Positions 14,101-21,611 of a stretch of 21,611 nt of DNA are shown here, one piece after another. The position numbers and the translations under genes are program-made. The stretch comes from Dehalococcoidia bacterium UBA5748. GTDB taxonomy: Bacteria > Chloroflexota > Dehalococcoidia > Dehalococcoidales > UBA5627. The notes beneath the pieces are model-generated. The model had not been told where the DNA came from, did no database searches, and saw only the letters and a list, made by a program, of their open reading frames with translations. How positions within the stretch are numbered: the stretch's first letter is position 1; every line of letters starts with the position of its first letter. The DNA is taken from the NCBI GenBank assembly GCA_002419135.1, contig DIFM01000045.1:1-21611 (forward strand), in the 5' to 3' direction.

Positions 14101-15576
14101 CTAATTCCACTCACCATCCCAAGTAATAAAAATATCTTCAACAACACCCATATCATTATATGTGCTATTCCAACCTACTTCAGGGAAAAGACTAATTGGA
14201 ATATAATGTTTACCAATCTGAACATCAACTATTTTATCGCAATTAGATGGGCCATAACCAGAGTTTCCTGTATCGTCTATATAGATTAATCCTTTATCGG
14301 TTGTATTAAAAACATTAATAGCATGATTCAAACTGTCAATAATAACGTATCCACACCTTATTCCAGCTCTTTCAGCATTATTGTGAAGTCTTTCTGCAAA
14401 ATCTGCACAGATTTTAGGTGCTAAAGGTCCCTGTGTCCTGTTTATAATTCCTTGTATCCAATGTAATTGTATTTTACTCTCTGCACTACCAAAATATAAC
14501 GATGCTGAATATGGCGTTCGTACATAACCATACTCATCTGTATTATCTGATTCTAGGAATGCTAATAGTTCTGCATAAGTAGGATCCTTGACATTTTTGT
14601 TATTTATAAGGACTATAAATTCACCATAACAACCACTTCCTGAAACGACTCCATCTGGCGTCTTAACAAGTCCTAAAAAATAATCCTTGTAAATACCGGT
14701 TTTGAATTCTATCCCAGTTAAGGTACTTGCGGTAGAGGTTGCTTTGGTGGTAGTCGATTGGCTCAATGTTGATTTGTCACTTTGAATATATTCAGTTATT
14801 TGACTATATGAAGAACTAAAAAACTCTAAGGCTCTGTTTTTGTACGTTGACATTGGTTCTACACCAGCAAAAGCGAAAACGACGAATAAAACAACCACAC
14901 AAGTTATTGTCAACTTCATACTCGGCCATCGCCAGTTATTTTTTAAGACAATCTTCCACAACCATATAAACAGAACAATTTCGGCTAAGAATATTAAACT
15001 CCCAGTCAATGCACTTAGGTTGAGTTTCTGAGAAAATAATTCAATACCGGACCAGATAATAAGACCAAGTACGGATAAAATGCATAGGTTTAATACTAAC
15101 CTATAAAGTTTACCTAACGATTTATACTTCATCGTATAATAATTGAAATATTTTTCAACGGAGAAAATGCAGGAAAACCCAAATAATATCCATAGAGGAA
15201 TAAAATTTTCAACCAATATACTAATAACTAAACCAATAAGAGAAAGAGTGAATATTAATAATAATGCTTTTAACCATTTTGAGATTGGTGCTTTGATAAT
15301 TGTGGTAGTCTTGTTTATGTTTGCCTTGTTATCACCATATTTTGTTTCTATTTCATTAGGGCTACTTCCAGTAATCTTGCACTTTAAATTTAAGCATTCA
15401 TACTTCTGTTCTTTCACGTTATACCAAAGAGATTTTTGCCTGCATTTCGGACAATAAGATACATAATTAGGATGCGCTTCTTTTTTCAGTCGTTTTAATC
15501 TCTTCTCAGTACAATCCACACAGGTACAGGAAGGTGGATGCTGCCCTCGAACATAATCTCTATCGCTGAACGGCAT
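14101..15576 (-). CDS. Zinc-ribbon, multi-TM protein with C-terminal transglutaminase-like domain
   Basis: A 491-residue protein of unknown role. Residues 17-66 have Cys pairs C17/C19/C22, C42-x2-C45 and C61-x4-C66, the latter two a zinc-ribbon. Residues about 100-240 hold five hydrophobic helices (about 101-122, 126-140, 158-178, 188-211, 220-238). A Ser/Thr-rich linker (about 265-288) leads to a domain with C390-A-D-F-A-E-R-L-H-N-N-A-E-R-A-G-I, L-N-H418-A-I-N-V-F and I-Y-I-D434-D-T-G. The Cys-His-Asp order and spacing are those of transglutaminase-like cysteine proteases, so the triad may be active. With five helices the zinc ribbon would be cytoplasmic and the enzyme domain outside. The start has GAGGT upstream. 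The gene is AT-rich and looks acquired. Domain call moderate, function open. Confidence 0.75.
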   Translation of the reverse strand: MPFSDRDYVRGQHPPSCTCVDCTEKRLKRLKKEAHPNYVSYCPKCRQKSLWYNVKEQKYECLNLKCKITGSSPNEIETKYGDNKANINKTTTIIKAPISKWLKALLLIFTLSLIGLVISILVENFIPLWILFGFSCIFSVEKYFNYYTMKYKSLGKLYRLVLNLCILSVLGLIIWSGIELFSQKLNLSALTGSLIFLAEIVLFIWLWKIVLKNNWRWPSMKLTITCVVVLFVVFAFAGVEPMSTYKNRALEFFSSSYSQITEYIQSDKSTLSQSTTTKATSTASTLTGIEFKTGIYKDYFLGLVKTPDGVVSGSGCYGEFIVLINNKNVKDPTYAELLAFLESDNTDEYGYVRTPYSASLYFGSAESKIQLHWIQGIINRTQGPLAPKICADFAERLHNNAERAGIRCGYVIIDSLNHAINVFNTTDKGLIYIDDTGNSGYGPSNCDKIVDVQIGKHYIPISLFPEVGWNSTYNDMGVVEDIFITWDGEWN

Positions 15577-15622
15577 ATATCAAGTTACCTCACATTTAAT
15601 GCACCTTATGTTGGGGGTAATC

Positions 15623-15650
15623 TATTTAAATATCTTTAGATATCTAAATA
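15623..15650. repeat. AT-rich inverted repeat upstream of the zinc-ribbon gene
   Basis: A 12-bp inverted repeat with one mismatch (TATTTAAATATC / GATATCTAAATA, 4-base loop) lies 46 bp upstream of the start at 15576 and just beyond the stop of the 34-residue ORF. It has no G-C stem or T-tract, so an operator site is more likely than a terminator. Confidence 0.4.
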
Positions 15651-15657
15651 ACTCAGA

Positions 15658-15762
15658 CTATTTGCTTTTCTTAATCTTATCAATGGTAGCACTTTCTATC
15701 GAGTGAACTGGTATTCCTTTGATAGGATTAATAGGCTTAATTACCTTTGTTCCTTTCTTCAT
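15658..15762 (-). CDS. Very small ORF, 34 residues, with strong ribosome-binding site
   Basis: ATG at 15762 is preceded by GGAGAGGAG with 8-base spacing, far better than chance would suggest. The peptide begins M-K-K-G-T-K-V-I-K-P-I-N-P-I-K-G and ends D-K-I-K-K-S-K; it is strongly basic with three prolines and no membrane segment. It could be a real small protein or a leader peptide for the gene at 15576. I do not recognise it. Confidence 0.45.
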   Translation of the reverse strand: MKKGTKVIKPINPIKGIPVHSIESATIDKIKKSK

Positions 15763-15795
15763 CAGTTCAACTCCTCTCCAGTAATCTGCCCAACG

Positions 15796-15918
15796 CTACT
15801 TCCCACTTTTCCCCGCTATAATCCGATAAATTGCCCCTAAAATCCAAATTAAACCTATTATTGGCAGTGGTATAAAACTTAAACCCACTAGCAAGCCAGA
15901 AAAATATAAAAGAATCAT
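15796..15918 (-). CDS. Candidate small membrane peptide, 40 residues
   Basis: ATG at 15918 opens a 40-codon frame encoding an almost wholly hydrophobic peptide (residues 1-33, containing L-P-I-I-G-L-I-W-I-L-G-A-I) with a basic tail A-G-K-S-G-K. This is the layout of a single-helix or hairpin membrane peptide. It begins 13 bp after the ruvA stop, but no clear Shine-Dalgarno is visible, so expression would depend on ruvA. AT-rich sequence can produce such frames by chance. Confidence 0.35.
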   Translation of the reverse strand: MILLYFSGLLVGLSFIPLPIIGLIWILGAIYRIIAGKSGK

Positions 15919-15931
15919 ATAAAGAGCTAAA

Positions 15932-16516
15932 CTACTTCCCCTCGAAGTACCCCAGCGCCAGCTTGATTTTATCTTCGATACTGAGTGATGCGTCGCGCGG
16001 GAGGCTGGATAAAGCGCGGGCGACTTCCGAGGTGGAATAGCCCAGAGATGTCAGTGCTGCAAGCACATCGGCGTTTTCCTGTGCGATTTCTGCCATCGGT
16101 GTCGCCATCATGCCGGTGCCGATTTTATCCTTAAGTTCAAGCACAATGCGGCTGGCGGTTTTTTTACCGACTCCGGGTATTCCGGTAAGCAAATCGGCAT
16201 TGCCGGATGCAATTGCCATAATCAACTGGTCGGGCTCCATTGCCGAAAGCATTGCCAGAGCCAGTTTAGGTCCGATGCCGGTTACACTTGTGACCGATTT
16301 AAAAAGCTCCAGTTCGGCAGTACTGCTGAAACCGAACAGGGAAAGATTGTCCTCGCGTACATTGAGATGGGTATAAACCTTAACCGCAGAACCGACTGCG
16401 CCCAGCTTACTGATAGCGGTAGTGGATAGAAAAACCTGAAAACCGACTCCGCCGACGTTGATAATAGCCCAATCGCTGCCCAATGCTTCCAACTTACCGT
16501 TTAGACTGGCTATCAT
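15932..16516 (-). CDS. ruvA: Holliday junction DNA helicase subunit RuvA
   Basis: RuvA binds four-way junctions as a tetramer and loads the RuvB motor for branch migration. The 194 residues show the OB-fold domain at the N-terminus (M-I-A-S-L-N-G-K-L ... G-G-V-G-F-Q-V), then tandem helix-hairpin-helix motifs: S-V-T-G-I-G-P-K-L-A-L-A-M-L and G-I-P-G-V-G-K-K-T-A-S-R-I-V-L-E-L-K-D-K. The C-terminal domain III, which contacts RuvB, follows an N-A-D-V linker (A-L-T-S-L-G-Y). Its ATG overlaps the ruvC stop by four bases. RuvB does not follow; accessory genes do, so ruvB must lie elsewhere. Confidence 0.97.
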   Translation of the reverse strand: MIASLNGKLEALGSDWAIINVGGVGFQVFLSTTAISKLGAVGSAVKVYTHLNVREDNLSLFGFSSTAELELFKSVTSVTGIGPKLALAMLSAMEPDQLIMAIASGNADLLTGIPGVGKKTASRIVLELKDKIGTGMMATPMAEIAQENADVLAALTSLGYSTSEVARALSSLPRDASLSIEDKIKLALGYFEGK

Positions 16517-17019
16517 TTCTTATCTCCTTGGCTGTTCATTATATCATTTAGATGCACAGAACTGATGTGGCAGATTGCCACCGCCAGTGCGTCTGCAGCA
16601 TCGTTCGGTTCCGGTATTTCCTTCAGGTTCAATTGCAGCTTAACCATCTGCTGAACCTGTTCCTTTGAGCAGGCGCCGTAACTGGTTACGCCCTGCTTGA
16701 TTTGCATAGGCGAATACTCAAAACACGGGATATGATGTTTACCGGCTGCCAGAATGGCAATCGCCTGTGCCTTGCCGATAAGCAGCGCTGACCGTATATT
16801 CTTATCTACAAAGGGCTGCTCTACCGCCATTACATCGGGATGATATTTTTCTATTACTGAGCAAATCTCATCATAAATATAGCACAGACGCTCCCCAATC
16901 GGAGAGCGTTGCTTGCATCTTAAAGCATCACAACAAACAAAGGAAATGTTATCCTCTTCGCAGTCTATAATGCCGTAACCTGCTACGATTGTTCCGGGGT
17001 CGATACCCAGTATTCTCAT
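16513..17019 (-). CDS. ruvC: Crossover junction endodeoxyribonuclease RuvC
   Basis: Resolves Holliday junctions by paired metal-dependent nicks. The 168 residues keep the RNase H-like fold and acidic tetrad: Asp7 in G-I-D-P-G, Glu67 in A-V-E-Q-P-F, and Asp140 and Asp143 in P-N-D-A-A-D-A-L-A-V-A-I-C-H. M-R-I-L-G-I-D-P-G-T is the standard N-terminus, fixing the start at 17019. It begins 13 bp after yebC and overlaps ruvA, the common yebC-ruvC-ruvA operon order. Confidence 0.97.
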   Translation of the reverse strand: MRILGIDPGTIVAGYGIIDCEEDNISFVCCDALRCKQRSPIGERLCYIYDEICSVIEKYHPDVMAVEQPFVDKNIRSALLIGKAQAIAILAAGKHHIPCFEYSPMQIKQGVTSYGACSKEQVQQMVKLQLNLKEIPEPNDAADALAVAICHISSVHLNDIMNSQGDKK

Positions 17020-17032
17020 TATACTGTACGGG

Positions 17033-17785
17033 CTACCCTTCGTATTTCTCCATTACCTCATCGCTGAAATCGACATTGCTCCAAACATTTCTCACATCGT
17101 CCAAATTATCCAGCTTGTCTATCAGCTTCAGAACCGATAGTGCCGTTGTTTCATCGAGCTCGATGGTATTTTTGGCAACCTTGGACATTTCTGCCGATTT
17201 AACTGCTATACCGCTATCTTCCAGAGATTTGCGAATCTTTTCCATATCCTCAAGGCTGGTATAGATTTCGATATATTCGGAATCCGCTTTGACATCCTCC
17301 GCTCCGGCGTCTATTGCCGCCAGTGAAACCTCGTCCGCATCCGTCCCTTCCGTCACTTCTATACCGATAAAGCCCTTCTGCTCGAACTGCCAGTTTACGC
17401 TCCCCACTTCACCAAGACCACCGCCGGCGCGTGTAAAAACACTTCTTACTTCCTGTACGGTGCGATTGCGGTTGTCGGATAATACATCGACTAAAAGCGC
17501 AGCGCCGCCGGGACCATACCCTTCCAGTACGAATTCATCGATAGTCATGCCCTCCAGAGTGCCCTCTCCTTTTTTTATCGCCCGCTCAATGTTATCCATC
17601 GGCATATTGTTATCGCGTGCCTTCTGAATACAGAGCCTCAAACGGGAATTGGCTTCCGGATTGCCGCCATGTTCACGTACCGCCAGAATAATTTCACGGG
17701 TTATCTTAGTAAACAGCTGACCCCTTTTAGCATCTGCGGCACCCTTTTGATTTTTTATATTAGCCCATTTGGAATGACCAGACAT
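17033..17785 (-). CDS. yebC: YebC/PmpR family protein (TACO1 homologue)
   Basis: Members were long annotated as transcriptional regulators; more recent work links the family to translation, relieving ribosome stalling at proline-rich stretches. The 250 residues have the family N-terminus M-S-G-H-S-K-W-A-N-I-K-N-Q-K-G-A-A-D-A-K-R-G, then G-N-P-E-A-N-S-R-L-R, the E-G-Y-G-P-G-G-A-A block, and domain 3 with an acidic end. AGGAGG precedes the ATG. It is upstream of ruvC and 89 bp downstream of acpS on the same strand. Confidence 0.97.
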   Translation of the reverse strand: MSGHSKWANIKNQKGAADAKRGQLFTKITREIILAVREHGGNPEANSRLRLCIQKARDNNMPMDNIERAIKKGEGTLEGMTIDEFVLEGYGPGGAALLVDVLSDNRNRTVQEVRSVFTRAGGGLGEVGSVNWQFEQKGFIGIEVTEGTDADEVSLAAIDAGAEDVKADSEYIEIYTSLEDMEKIRKSLEDSGIAVKSAEMSKVAKNTIELDETTALSVLKLIDKLDNLDDVRNVWSNVDFSDEVMEKYEG

Positions 17786-17874
17786 TTTTTACCCTCCTGA
17801 AAGGCTTTCACCTGTATTTTAATTTTATCACTTCTGTAAGATTAGTTGAACGGAAAAAGGAGGATTGATAATAA

Positions 17875-18264
17875 TTACAGAGCGTTAGGAGGAACCCCGC
17901 CGACGGGGTGGATTTCGGTAACGGCACAGGCAACCGCATATTCACGGCAATGCGATAGACTAATCGCCATATTTTGGCTGCCGATATCCTTTGCTCTCTG
18001 TCCGGCGTTGCCGTATAAATTGACACACGGCCTGCCGCCGTCATCGTGGATTATTTCGATATCCCGATAGGATACCCGGTTGGAACCGAGCGCTTTGATA
18101 ACCGCTTCTTTTCCGGAAAAACGCGCCGCAAGGGATGCCAGCTTATTTTCGTAGAGCCGCAACTCGGAATCGGTATAAATACGTTTCAGAAAAACATTTC
18201 CCCAGCGGGAAACGGCTTTTTCGATACGATTTATTTCTATGATATCCACTCCGACCTGTTGCAT
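17875..18264 (-). CDS. acpS: Holo-[acyl-carrier-protein] synthase
   Basis: Transfers 4'-phosphopantetheine from CoA to a Ser of acyl carrier protein, activating fatty acid synthesis. The 129 residues match AcpS-type length. V-G-V-D-I-I-E-I-N-R-I gives metal-binding Asp7, and A-A-R-F-S-G-K-E-A-V-I-K-A-L-G gives Glu53 and the CoA-binding Lys. I-S-L-S-H-C-R-E-Y-A-V-A is the third conserved block. AAAAGGAAG lies upstream of the ATG. The C-terminal tail (H-P-V-G-G-V-P-P-N-A-L) is slightly longer than usual. A TATGAT box in the 83-bp gap after fdhA may start an acpS-yebC-ruvC-ruvA transcript, though no good -35 is visible. Confidence 0.95.
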   Translation of the reverse strand: MQQVGVDIIEINRIEKAVSRWGNVFLKRIYTDSELRLYENKLASLAARFSGKEAVIKALGSNRVSYRDIEIIHDDGGRPCVNLYGNAGQRAKDIGSQNMAISLSHCREYAVACAVTEIHPVGGVPPNAL

Positions 18265-18347
18265 TATTACTTCCTTTTGTAGAATAGCTCCGGTCCTTTT
18301 GTATCATACCATATTTTTTAAACCGGCTGCTTGAAAGACATAGCAGA

Positions 18348-21017
18348 TTATAGACGAGGAATTTTCTCTATCCTGACGGCACATACCTTATATTCAGGGG
18401 TCTGGGTGACCGGGTCCACGGCACAGCTGGTTATCATATTTGTGGGTGTCTCGGCAAAGTGGAAACTCATATAAACAACTCCCGGTGGCACCACCCGCGT
18501 TACCTCTACCCCCGCTTTTACCTCACCACGCCGCGATATAACTTTGATTGCATCATCATTGCCTAAGCCCAATTTCTCTGCATCGACAGGATTGATTTGC
18601 ACCCGTTCCCTGCCCATAAAAAGGTTAAGCCCGTCTGTTTTGCGTGTCATAGTGCCGGTATGATAATGGAAAAGGCGTCTTCCGGTAGTTAACAACAGAG
18701 GATAATCTTTATCTGGCAGTTCCTCGGAAGGACGGTATTTGAGCGGCGTCAATTTACCCTTACGGCAGGCAAACTGTTTGGTATGCAAAATAGGTGTACC
18801 CGGATGGTCGATGCTCGGGCAGGGCCACTGCAAACCGCCTTTTTCCAATCTCTCATAGTTTATACCGCCGAAGCAGGGAGCCAAAGCGGCAATTTCATCC
18901 ATTATCTCGGACGGATGCTCGTAATCGAAGCCTTTGCCCCCCATTTTCGCGGCAATCCTACAGGTGATTTCCCAGTCTGCCAGTGAACCTTCCACAGGCT
19001 CGATGGCTTTTCTGACACGTTGAAAACGCCTCTCGGTATTGGTAAAAGTGCCGTCTTTTTCGGCAAAGGAAGCCGCCGGCAATACCACATCCGCCAGTTT
19101 TGCTGTTTCGGTCAAAAAGATGTCCTGCACCACCAGAAAATCCAGCGACGATAACGCTTCAATGACATGGTGGGAATTGGGCTGGCTGAGTACCGAGTTT
19201 TCTCCTATTATGTAAAGTGCTTTGAACGTACCCTCACAGGCGCCGTCGAACATTTCCGGCGTCGTCAAGCCCTTTTCGATGGAAAGGTTACCACCCCAGA
19301 CCGCCTCGAACTTCCTCTTGGTTTCGCCGGAAGTAGACGACTGGTAACCGACATAGACATTCGGCAATGCCCCCATATCGCAGGCTCCCTGCACATTGTT
19401 CTGCCCGCGCAGCGGGTTGACACCACTACCGCGCTTGCCGATATTGCCGGTAACCATTGCCAGATTGGCAACGGCAATCACATTATCTGTTCCGTGCGAA
19501 TGCTCGGTGATTCCCAGCGTATAGAGGATTGTGGAAGGATTACCCGCCGCATACATACGCGCAGCCGCTATAACTTGCTGGCGGGGCACTCCGGTAATTC
19601 TTTCTACAAAATCGATGTCATATGATTTTAAAGATTCAATAAATGCTTCCGCATTTTCACAGCGCTCGTTTATAAAATCGATATTATGTAATTTCTCATC
19701 GACGATGACTTTAATCATTCCCATCAAAAGCGCCACATCTGTACCCGGGTTTTGCCTCAGCCAGATATCGGCAGATTGCACCAGTTCGATTTCGCGCGGG
19801 TCGGCAACGATTAGTTTGGTTCCGCGTCGTACCGCCTGTTTGACATTCATCCCGATTACCGGATGAGCCTCGGTGATATTGGAGCCGATAGCAAATATAC
19901 AATCCGCATCTGAAATGTCTTCGATGGAGTTGGTCATAGCGCCGCTGCCGAAGGTTTGCGCCAGACCAGCAACAGTCGGGGCATGGCATAACCTGGCGCA
20001 ATGGTCGATATTGTTAGTACCGAGTACCAGCCGGCAGAACTTCTGCGCCACGTAATTATCTTCATTCGTGCAGCGTGAAGAAGATATTATGCCTACCTGC
20101 TCTTTTGGATATGAAGAGAATTTTTTCGAAATAAGGCCTAATGCCTCATCCCAGCTTGCTTCTATAAATTTGCCATCTTTTTTAATTAAGGGACTGCGCA
20201 GCCTTTCTTGGCTGTGAACATAGCCGGCAATACCGAAACGTCCTTTGACACACAACTTGCCGTCGTTTGCCTTGCTGTTACTGCCCCTGACGGAAACAAT
20301 CCTGCCGTTTTTCACCCCCAGATACATACCGCATCCAACACCGCAGTAAGGACAGGTAGTCTCTATCTCGTAAGCGGGAATTACCGATTCCTTAAAGCTT
20401 AAAGCAGCCGTCGGACAACGTACCACGCATTCACCGCAGGAACGGCAAATGGATTCCATTATCGCTTTATCTCCGAAAGTGCCGATATGGCTTTCGTATC
20501 CGCGGTTAATAACCTCGATGGCATTGACACCGGTTATCTCTTCACAGGTACGGGTGCACTTCTGGCAGAGAATACAATAATTGCGGTCGATTACAAAGAA
20601 AGGATTGCTGTCATCGACCGGTATTTTCCTGTCATTGTGAGGCAGTTTCCTTTCTCTTATACCGAGATAAGCCGCCACCTTTTGCAGTTCGCAACGCTGA
20701 TTTTTGACACAGGTCAGGCAATCCAGCGGATGGTCGGCAAGTATTAGTTCCAGTATATTGCTGCGTACTTCGTTAACATCGGGCGTGGAAGTTTTAACTA
20801 CCATTCCTTCCGCAACCGACGTAGTGCAGGAGGTAGGCATTCCTTCCATTCCCTCAATTTCGACAATGCAGAGACGGCAACCGCCGTGCGGTTTAAGGTC
20901 GGGGGAATAACACAGAGCAGGAATGTATATATCATTGGCTAATGCCGCTTCCAGCACCGTCATTCCCGGTTGGGCAGTTACTTTTCTACCATCGATACTC
21001 AGGTTAATTTCATTCAC
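18348..21017 (-). CDS. fdhA: Molybdenum formate dehydrogenase, catalytic subunit, NuoG-like N-terminus
   Basis: Oxidises formate to CO2, or works in reverse, at a bis-MGD molybdenum/tungsten centre; no signal peptide, so cytosolic. In order: plant-type [2Fe-2S] domain (C36, C47, C50, C64); NuoG-type His-Cys cluster (H96, C100, C103, C109); two [4Fe-4S] clusters (C148/151/154/158 and C191/194/197/201); the Mo-proximal [4Fe-4S] (C222, C225, C229, C256); the catalytic domain; and the C-terminal MGD-binding domain (from about 765). The active-site block A-R-L-C-H-A-P-T-V-A-G-L has Cys344 where some enzymes carry selenocysteine, followed by the expected His. The start is GTG with AAGGAA upstream. 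The 889-residue length fits NAD- or ferredoxin-linked soluble FDHs. No partner diaphorase or accessory subunit is adjacent within the window. Confidence 0.93.
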   Translation of the reverse strand: MNEINLSIDGRKVTAQPGMTVLEAALANDIYIPALCYSPDLKPHGGCRLCIVEIEGMEGMPTSCTTSVAEGMVVKTSTPDVNEVRSNILELILADHPLDCLTCVKNQRCELQKVAAYLGIRERKLPHNDRKIPVDDSNPFFVIDRNYCILCQKCTRTCEEITGVNAIEVINRGYESHIGTFGDKAIMESICRSCGECVVRCPTAALSFKESVIPAYEIETTCPYCGVGCGMYLGVKNGRIVSVRGSNSKANDGKLCVKGRFGIAGYVHSQERLRSPLIKKDGKFIEASWDEALGLISKKFSSYPKEQVGIISSSRCTNEDNYVAQKFCRLVLGTNNIDHCARLCHAPTVAGLAQTFGSGAMTNSIEDISDADCIFAIGSNITEAHPVIGMNVKQAVRRGTKLIVADPREIELVQSADIWLRQNPGTDVALLMGMIKVIVDEKLHNIDFINERCENAEAFIESLKSYDIDFVERITGVPRQQVIAAARMYAAGNPSTILYTLGITEHSHGTDNVIAVANLAMVTGNIGKRGSGVNPLRGQNNVQGACDMGALPNVYVGYQSSTSGETKRKFEAVWGGNLSIEKGLTTPEMFDGACEGTFKALYIIGENSVLSQPNSHHVIEALSSLDFLVVQDIFLTETAKLADVVLPAASFAEKDGTFTNTERRFQRVRKAIEPVEGSLADWEITCRIAAKMGGKGFDYEHPSEIMDEIAALAPCFGGINYERLEKGGLQWPCPSIDHPGTPILHTKQFACRKGKLTPLKYRPSEELPDKDYPLLLTTGRRLFHYHTGTMTRKTDGLNLFMGRERVQINPVDAEKLGLGNDDAIKVISRRGEVKAGVEVTRVVPPGVVYMSFHFAETPTNMITSCAVDPVTQTPEYKVCAVRIEKIPRL

Positions 21018-21112
21018 TTTAAAATATTCCTTTTAACTACCATGTTTATAATTATCTATAATTCAAAACGCCATCCTGTATCCAGACTTACCTGAAAATA
21101 ATAAATACAATG

Positions 21113-21147
21113 TCGTTGCGAGTCCCGACCCATCGGGATGAAGTAAT
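21113..21147 (+). repeat. Palindromic intergenic repeat, copy B
   Basis: Begins TCGTTGCGAGTCCCGACCC and ends TCGGGATGAAGTAAT. It matches copy A (opposite strand) and copy C, and has the same central TCCCGA/TCGGGA dyad. It lies upstream of fdhA. Copy C follows 58 bp later in the same orientation. Confidence 0.75.
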
Positions 21148-21205
21148 ACTAACCATACCCTCGAATTATATTGACGCGGTCATGGTTCGACAGATTTTTT
21201 ATTTC

Positions 21206-21243
21206 CGTCGTTGCGAGTCCCGTCATCGGGACGAAGCAATCTC
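21206..21243 (+). repeat. Palindromic intergenic repeat, copy C
   Basis: Begins CGTCGTTGCGAGTCCCG and ends ATCGGGACGAAGCAATCTCT. It has a shorter spacer in the dyad than copies A and B, but identical flanks. It lies 44 bp beyond the stop of the GIY-YIG gene. The 270-bp gap 21018-21287 holds copies B and C and no gene. Confidence 0.75.
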
Positions 21244-21287
21244 TACAACACTCTTTAATGACCCCGCTTGTCATTTACATACTACCT

Positions 21288-21575
21288 TTATAATTCATAG
21301 TATAAATCCTGCCAATCCTTATTCATACTCTCTATCAATTTTGTTTTACTATTCCTTGAACCGCCCTTGATTTGTTTTTCCCTCGTTATCGCATTGATAA
21401 CATCGCCGAATATTTCATAATAAACGAGTTTGTCAATGTTATACCTTTTTGTAAATCCTTCGACAAATTTCTCTTTATGCTCGTAGACCCTTCTCTTTAT
21501 ATCACTGGTTATACCTGTATAGGTTACTGTATTCGAATCATTTGCCATTATATACACATAAAATTGCTTATCCAT
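21288..21575 (-). CDS. Small GIY-YIG nuclease-domain protein
   Basis: A 95-residue stand-alone GIY-YIG domain of the YhbQ/UvrC-N-like type. Y-V-Y-I-M (6-10) and Y-T-G-I-T (19-23) are the two signature strands, followed by D-I-K-R-R-V-Y-E-H-K (25-34) with the conserved Arg and His. Glu66 in I-T-R-E-K-Q-I-K-G is the metal-binding acid, and D-W-Q-D-L (87-91) is the usual end. All catalytic positions are present, so nuclease activity is possible. No clear Shine-Dalgarno precedes the ATG at 21575. Stand-alone proteins of this kind have poorly known roles, with repair or mobile-element functions suggested. Copy C of the palindromic repeat sits just beyond its 3' end. Confidence 0.9.
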   Translation of the reverse strand: MDKQFYVYIMANDSNTVTYTGITSDIKRRVYEHKEKFVEGFTKRYNIDKLVYYEIFGDVINAITREKQIKGGSRNSKTKLIESMNKDWQDLYYEL

Positions 21576-21611
21576 AACTTGAGATTGATGTAATGAAAAG
21601 GCCGGGGGCCT

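Noticed and set aside
19167..19625. 152-codon plus-strand ORF inside fdhA
   Set aside because: Antisense shadow of a strongly conserved catalytic domain; no ribosome site or motif.
21113..21243. CRISPR-like array
   Set aside because: Only two repeat units with one spacer, internally palindromic, and related to a copy 16 kb away; no cas genes.

Overview
The window looks like chromosome of an anaerobic Chloroflexota bacterium, most likely a Dehalococcoidia/Dehalococcoidales relative. This rests on gene content and product style: Alvin-type ferredoxin next to coaD and rsmD, an acpS-yebC-ruvC-ruvA block beside a cytosolic molybdenum formate dehydrogenase, paired MoeA-type genes, and intergenic palindromic repeats. 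No rRNA, tRNA or CRISPR array was seen. The assignment is an inference, because no marker gene was compared with a database.

Layout: 1-322 holds the C-terminal part of an HNH endonuclease cut by the window edge. 359-1964 (minus) is a likely operon of a rhomboid protease, a lipoprotein-type acetolactate decarboxylase and a 60-residue Cys-rich peptide. 2032-6000 (plus) carries leuS with a readable promoter, a palindromic repeat, then proC-cvpA. 6107-8184 (minus) carries a ferredoxin, coaD, rsmD and a macrodomain protein. 8347-10909 (plus) holds two MoeA-family proteins separated by a repeat insertion that sits just after an unused strong Shine-Dalgarno sequence.

10910-15931 is the accessory part. 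It starts with an AT-rich gene for a single-chain HTH + GHKL ATPase + STAS-like (DUF4325) protein, preceded by four TTKACAAT boxes on a regular 21-22 bp pitch overlapping a consensus promoter. An Old Yellow Enzyme-type oxidoreductase follows; its conserved N-terminus is readable in frame but has no usable start codon, suggesting damage at the junction. Two AT-rich minus-strand genes come next, one unknown and one a zinc-ribbon/multi-TM/transglutaminase-like protein, with two very small ORFs between them and ruvA.

15932-21017 (minus) returns to core genes: fdhA, acpS, yebC, ruvC, ruvA. The right edge has two more copies of the palindromic repeat and a small GIY-YIG nuclease gene.

How the genes fit: the two MoeA-family proteins plausibly supply molybdenum cofactor to the formate dehydrogenase about 8 kb away; RuvA and RuvC act on Holliday junctions; coaD and acpS are successive supply and transfer steps for 4'-phosphopantetheine. 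The best candidate for an undescribed system is the HTH-GHKL-STAS-like gene with its phased upstream boxes (10963-12102).
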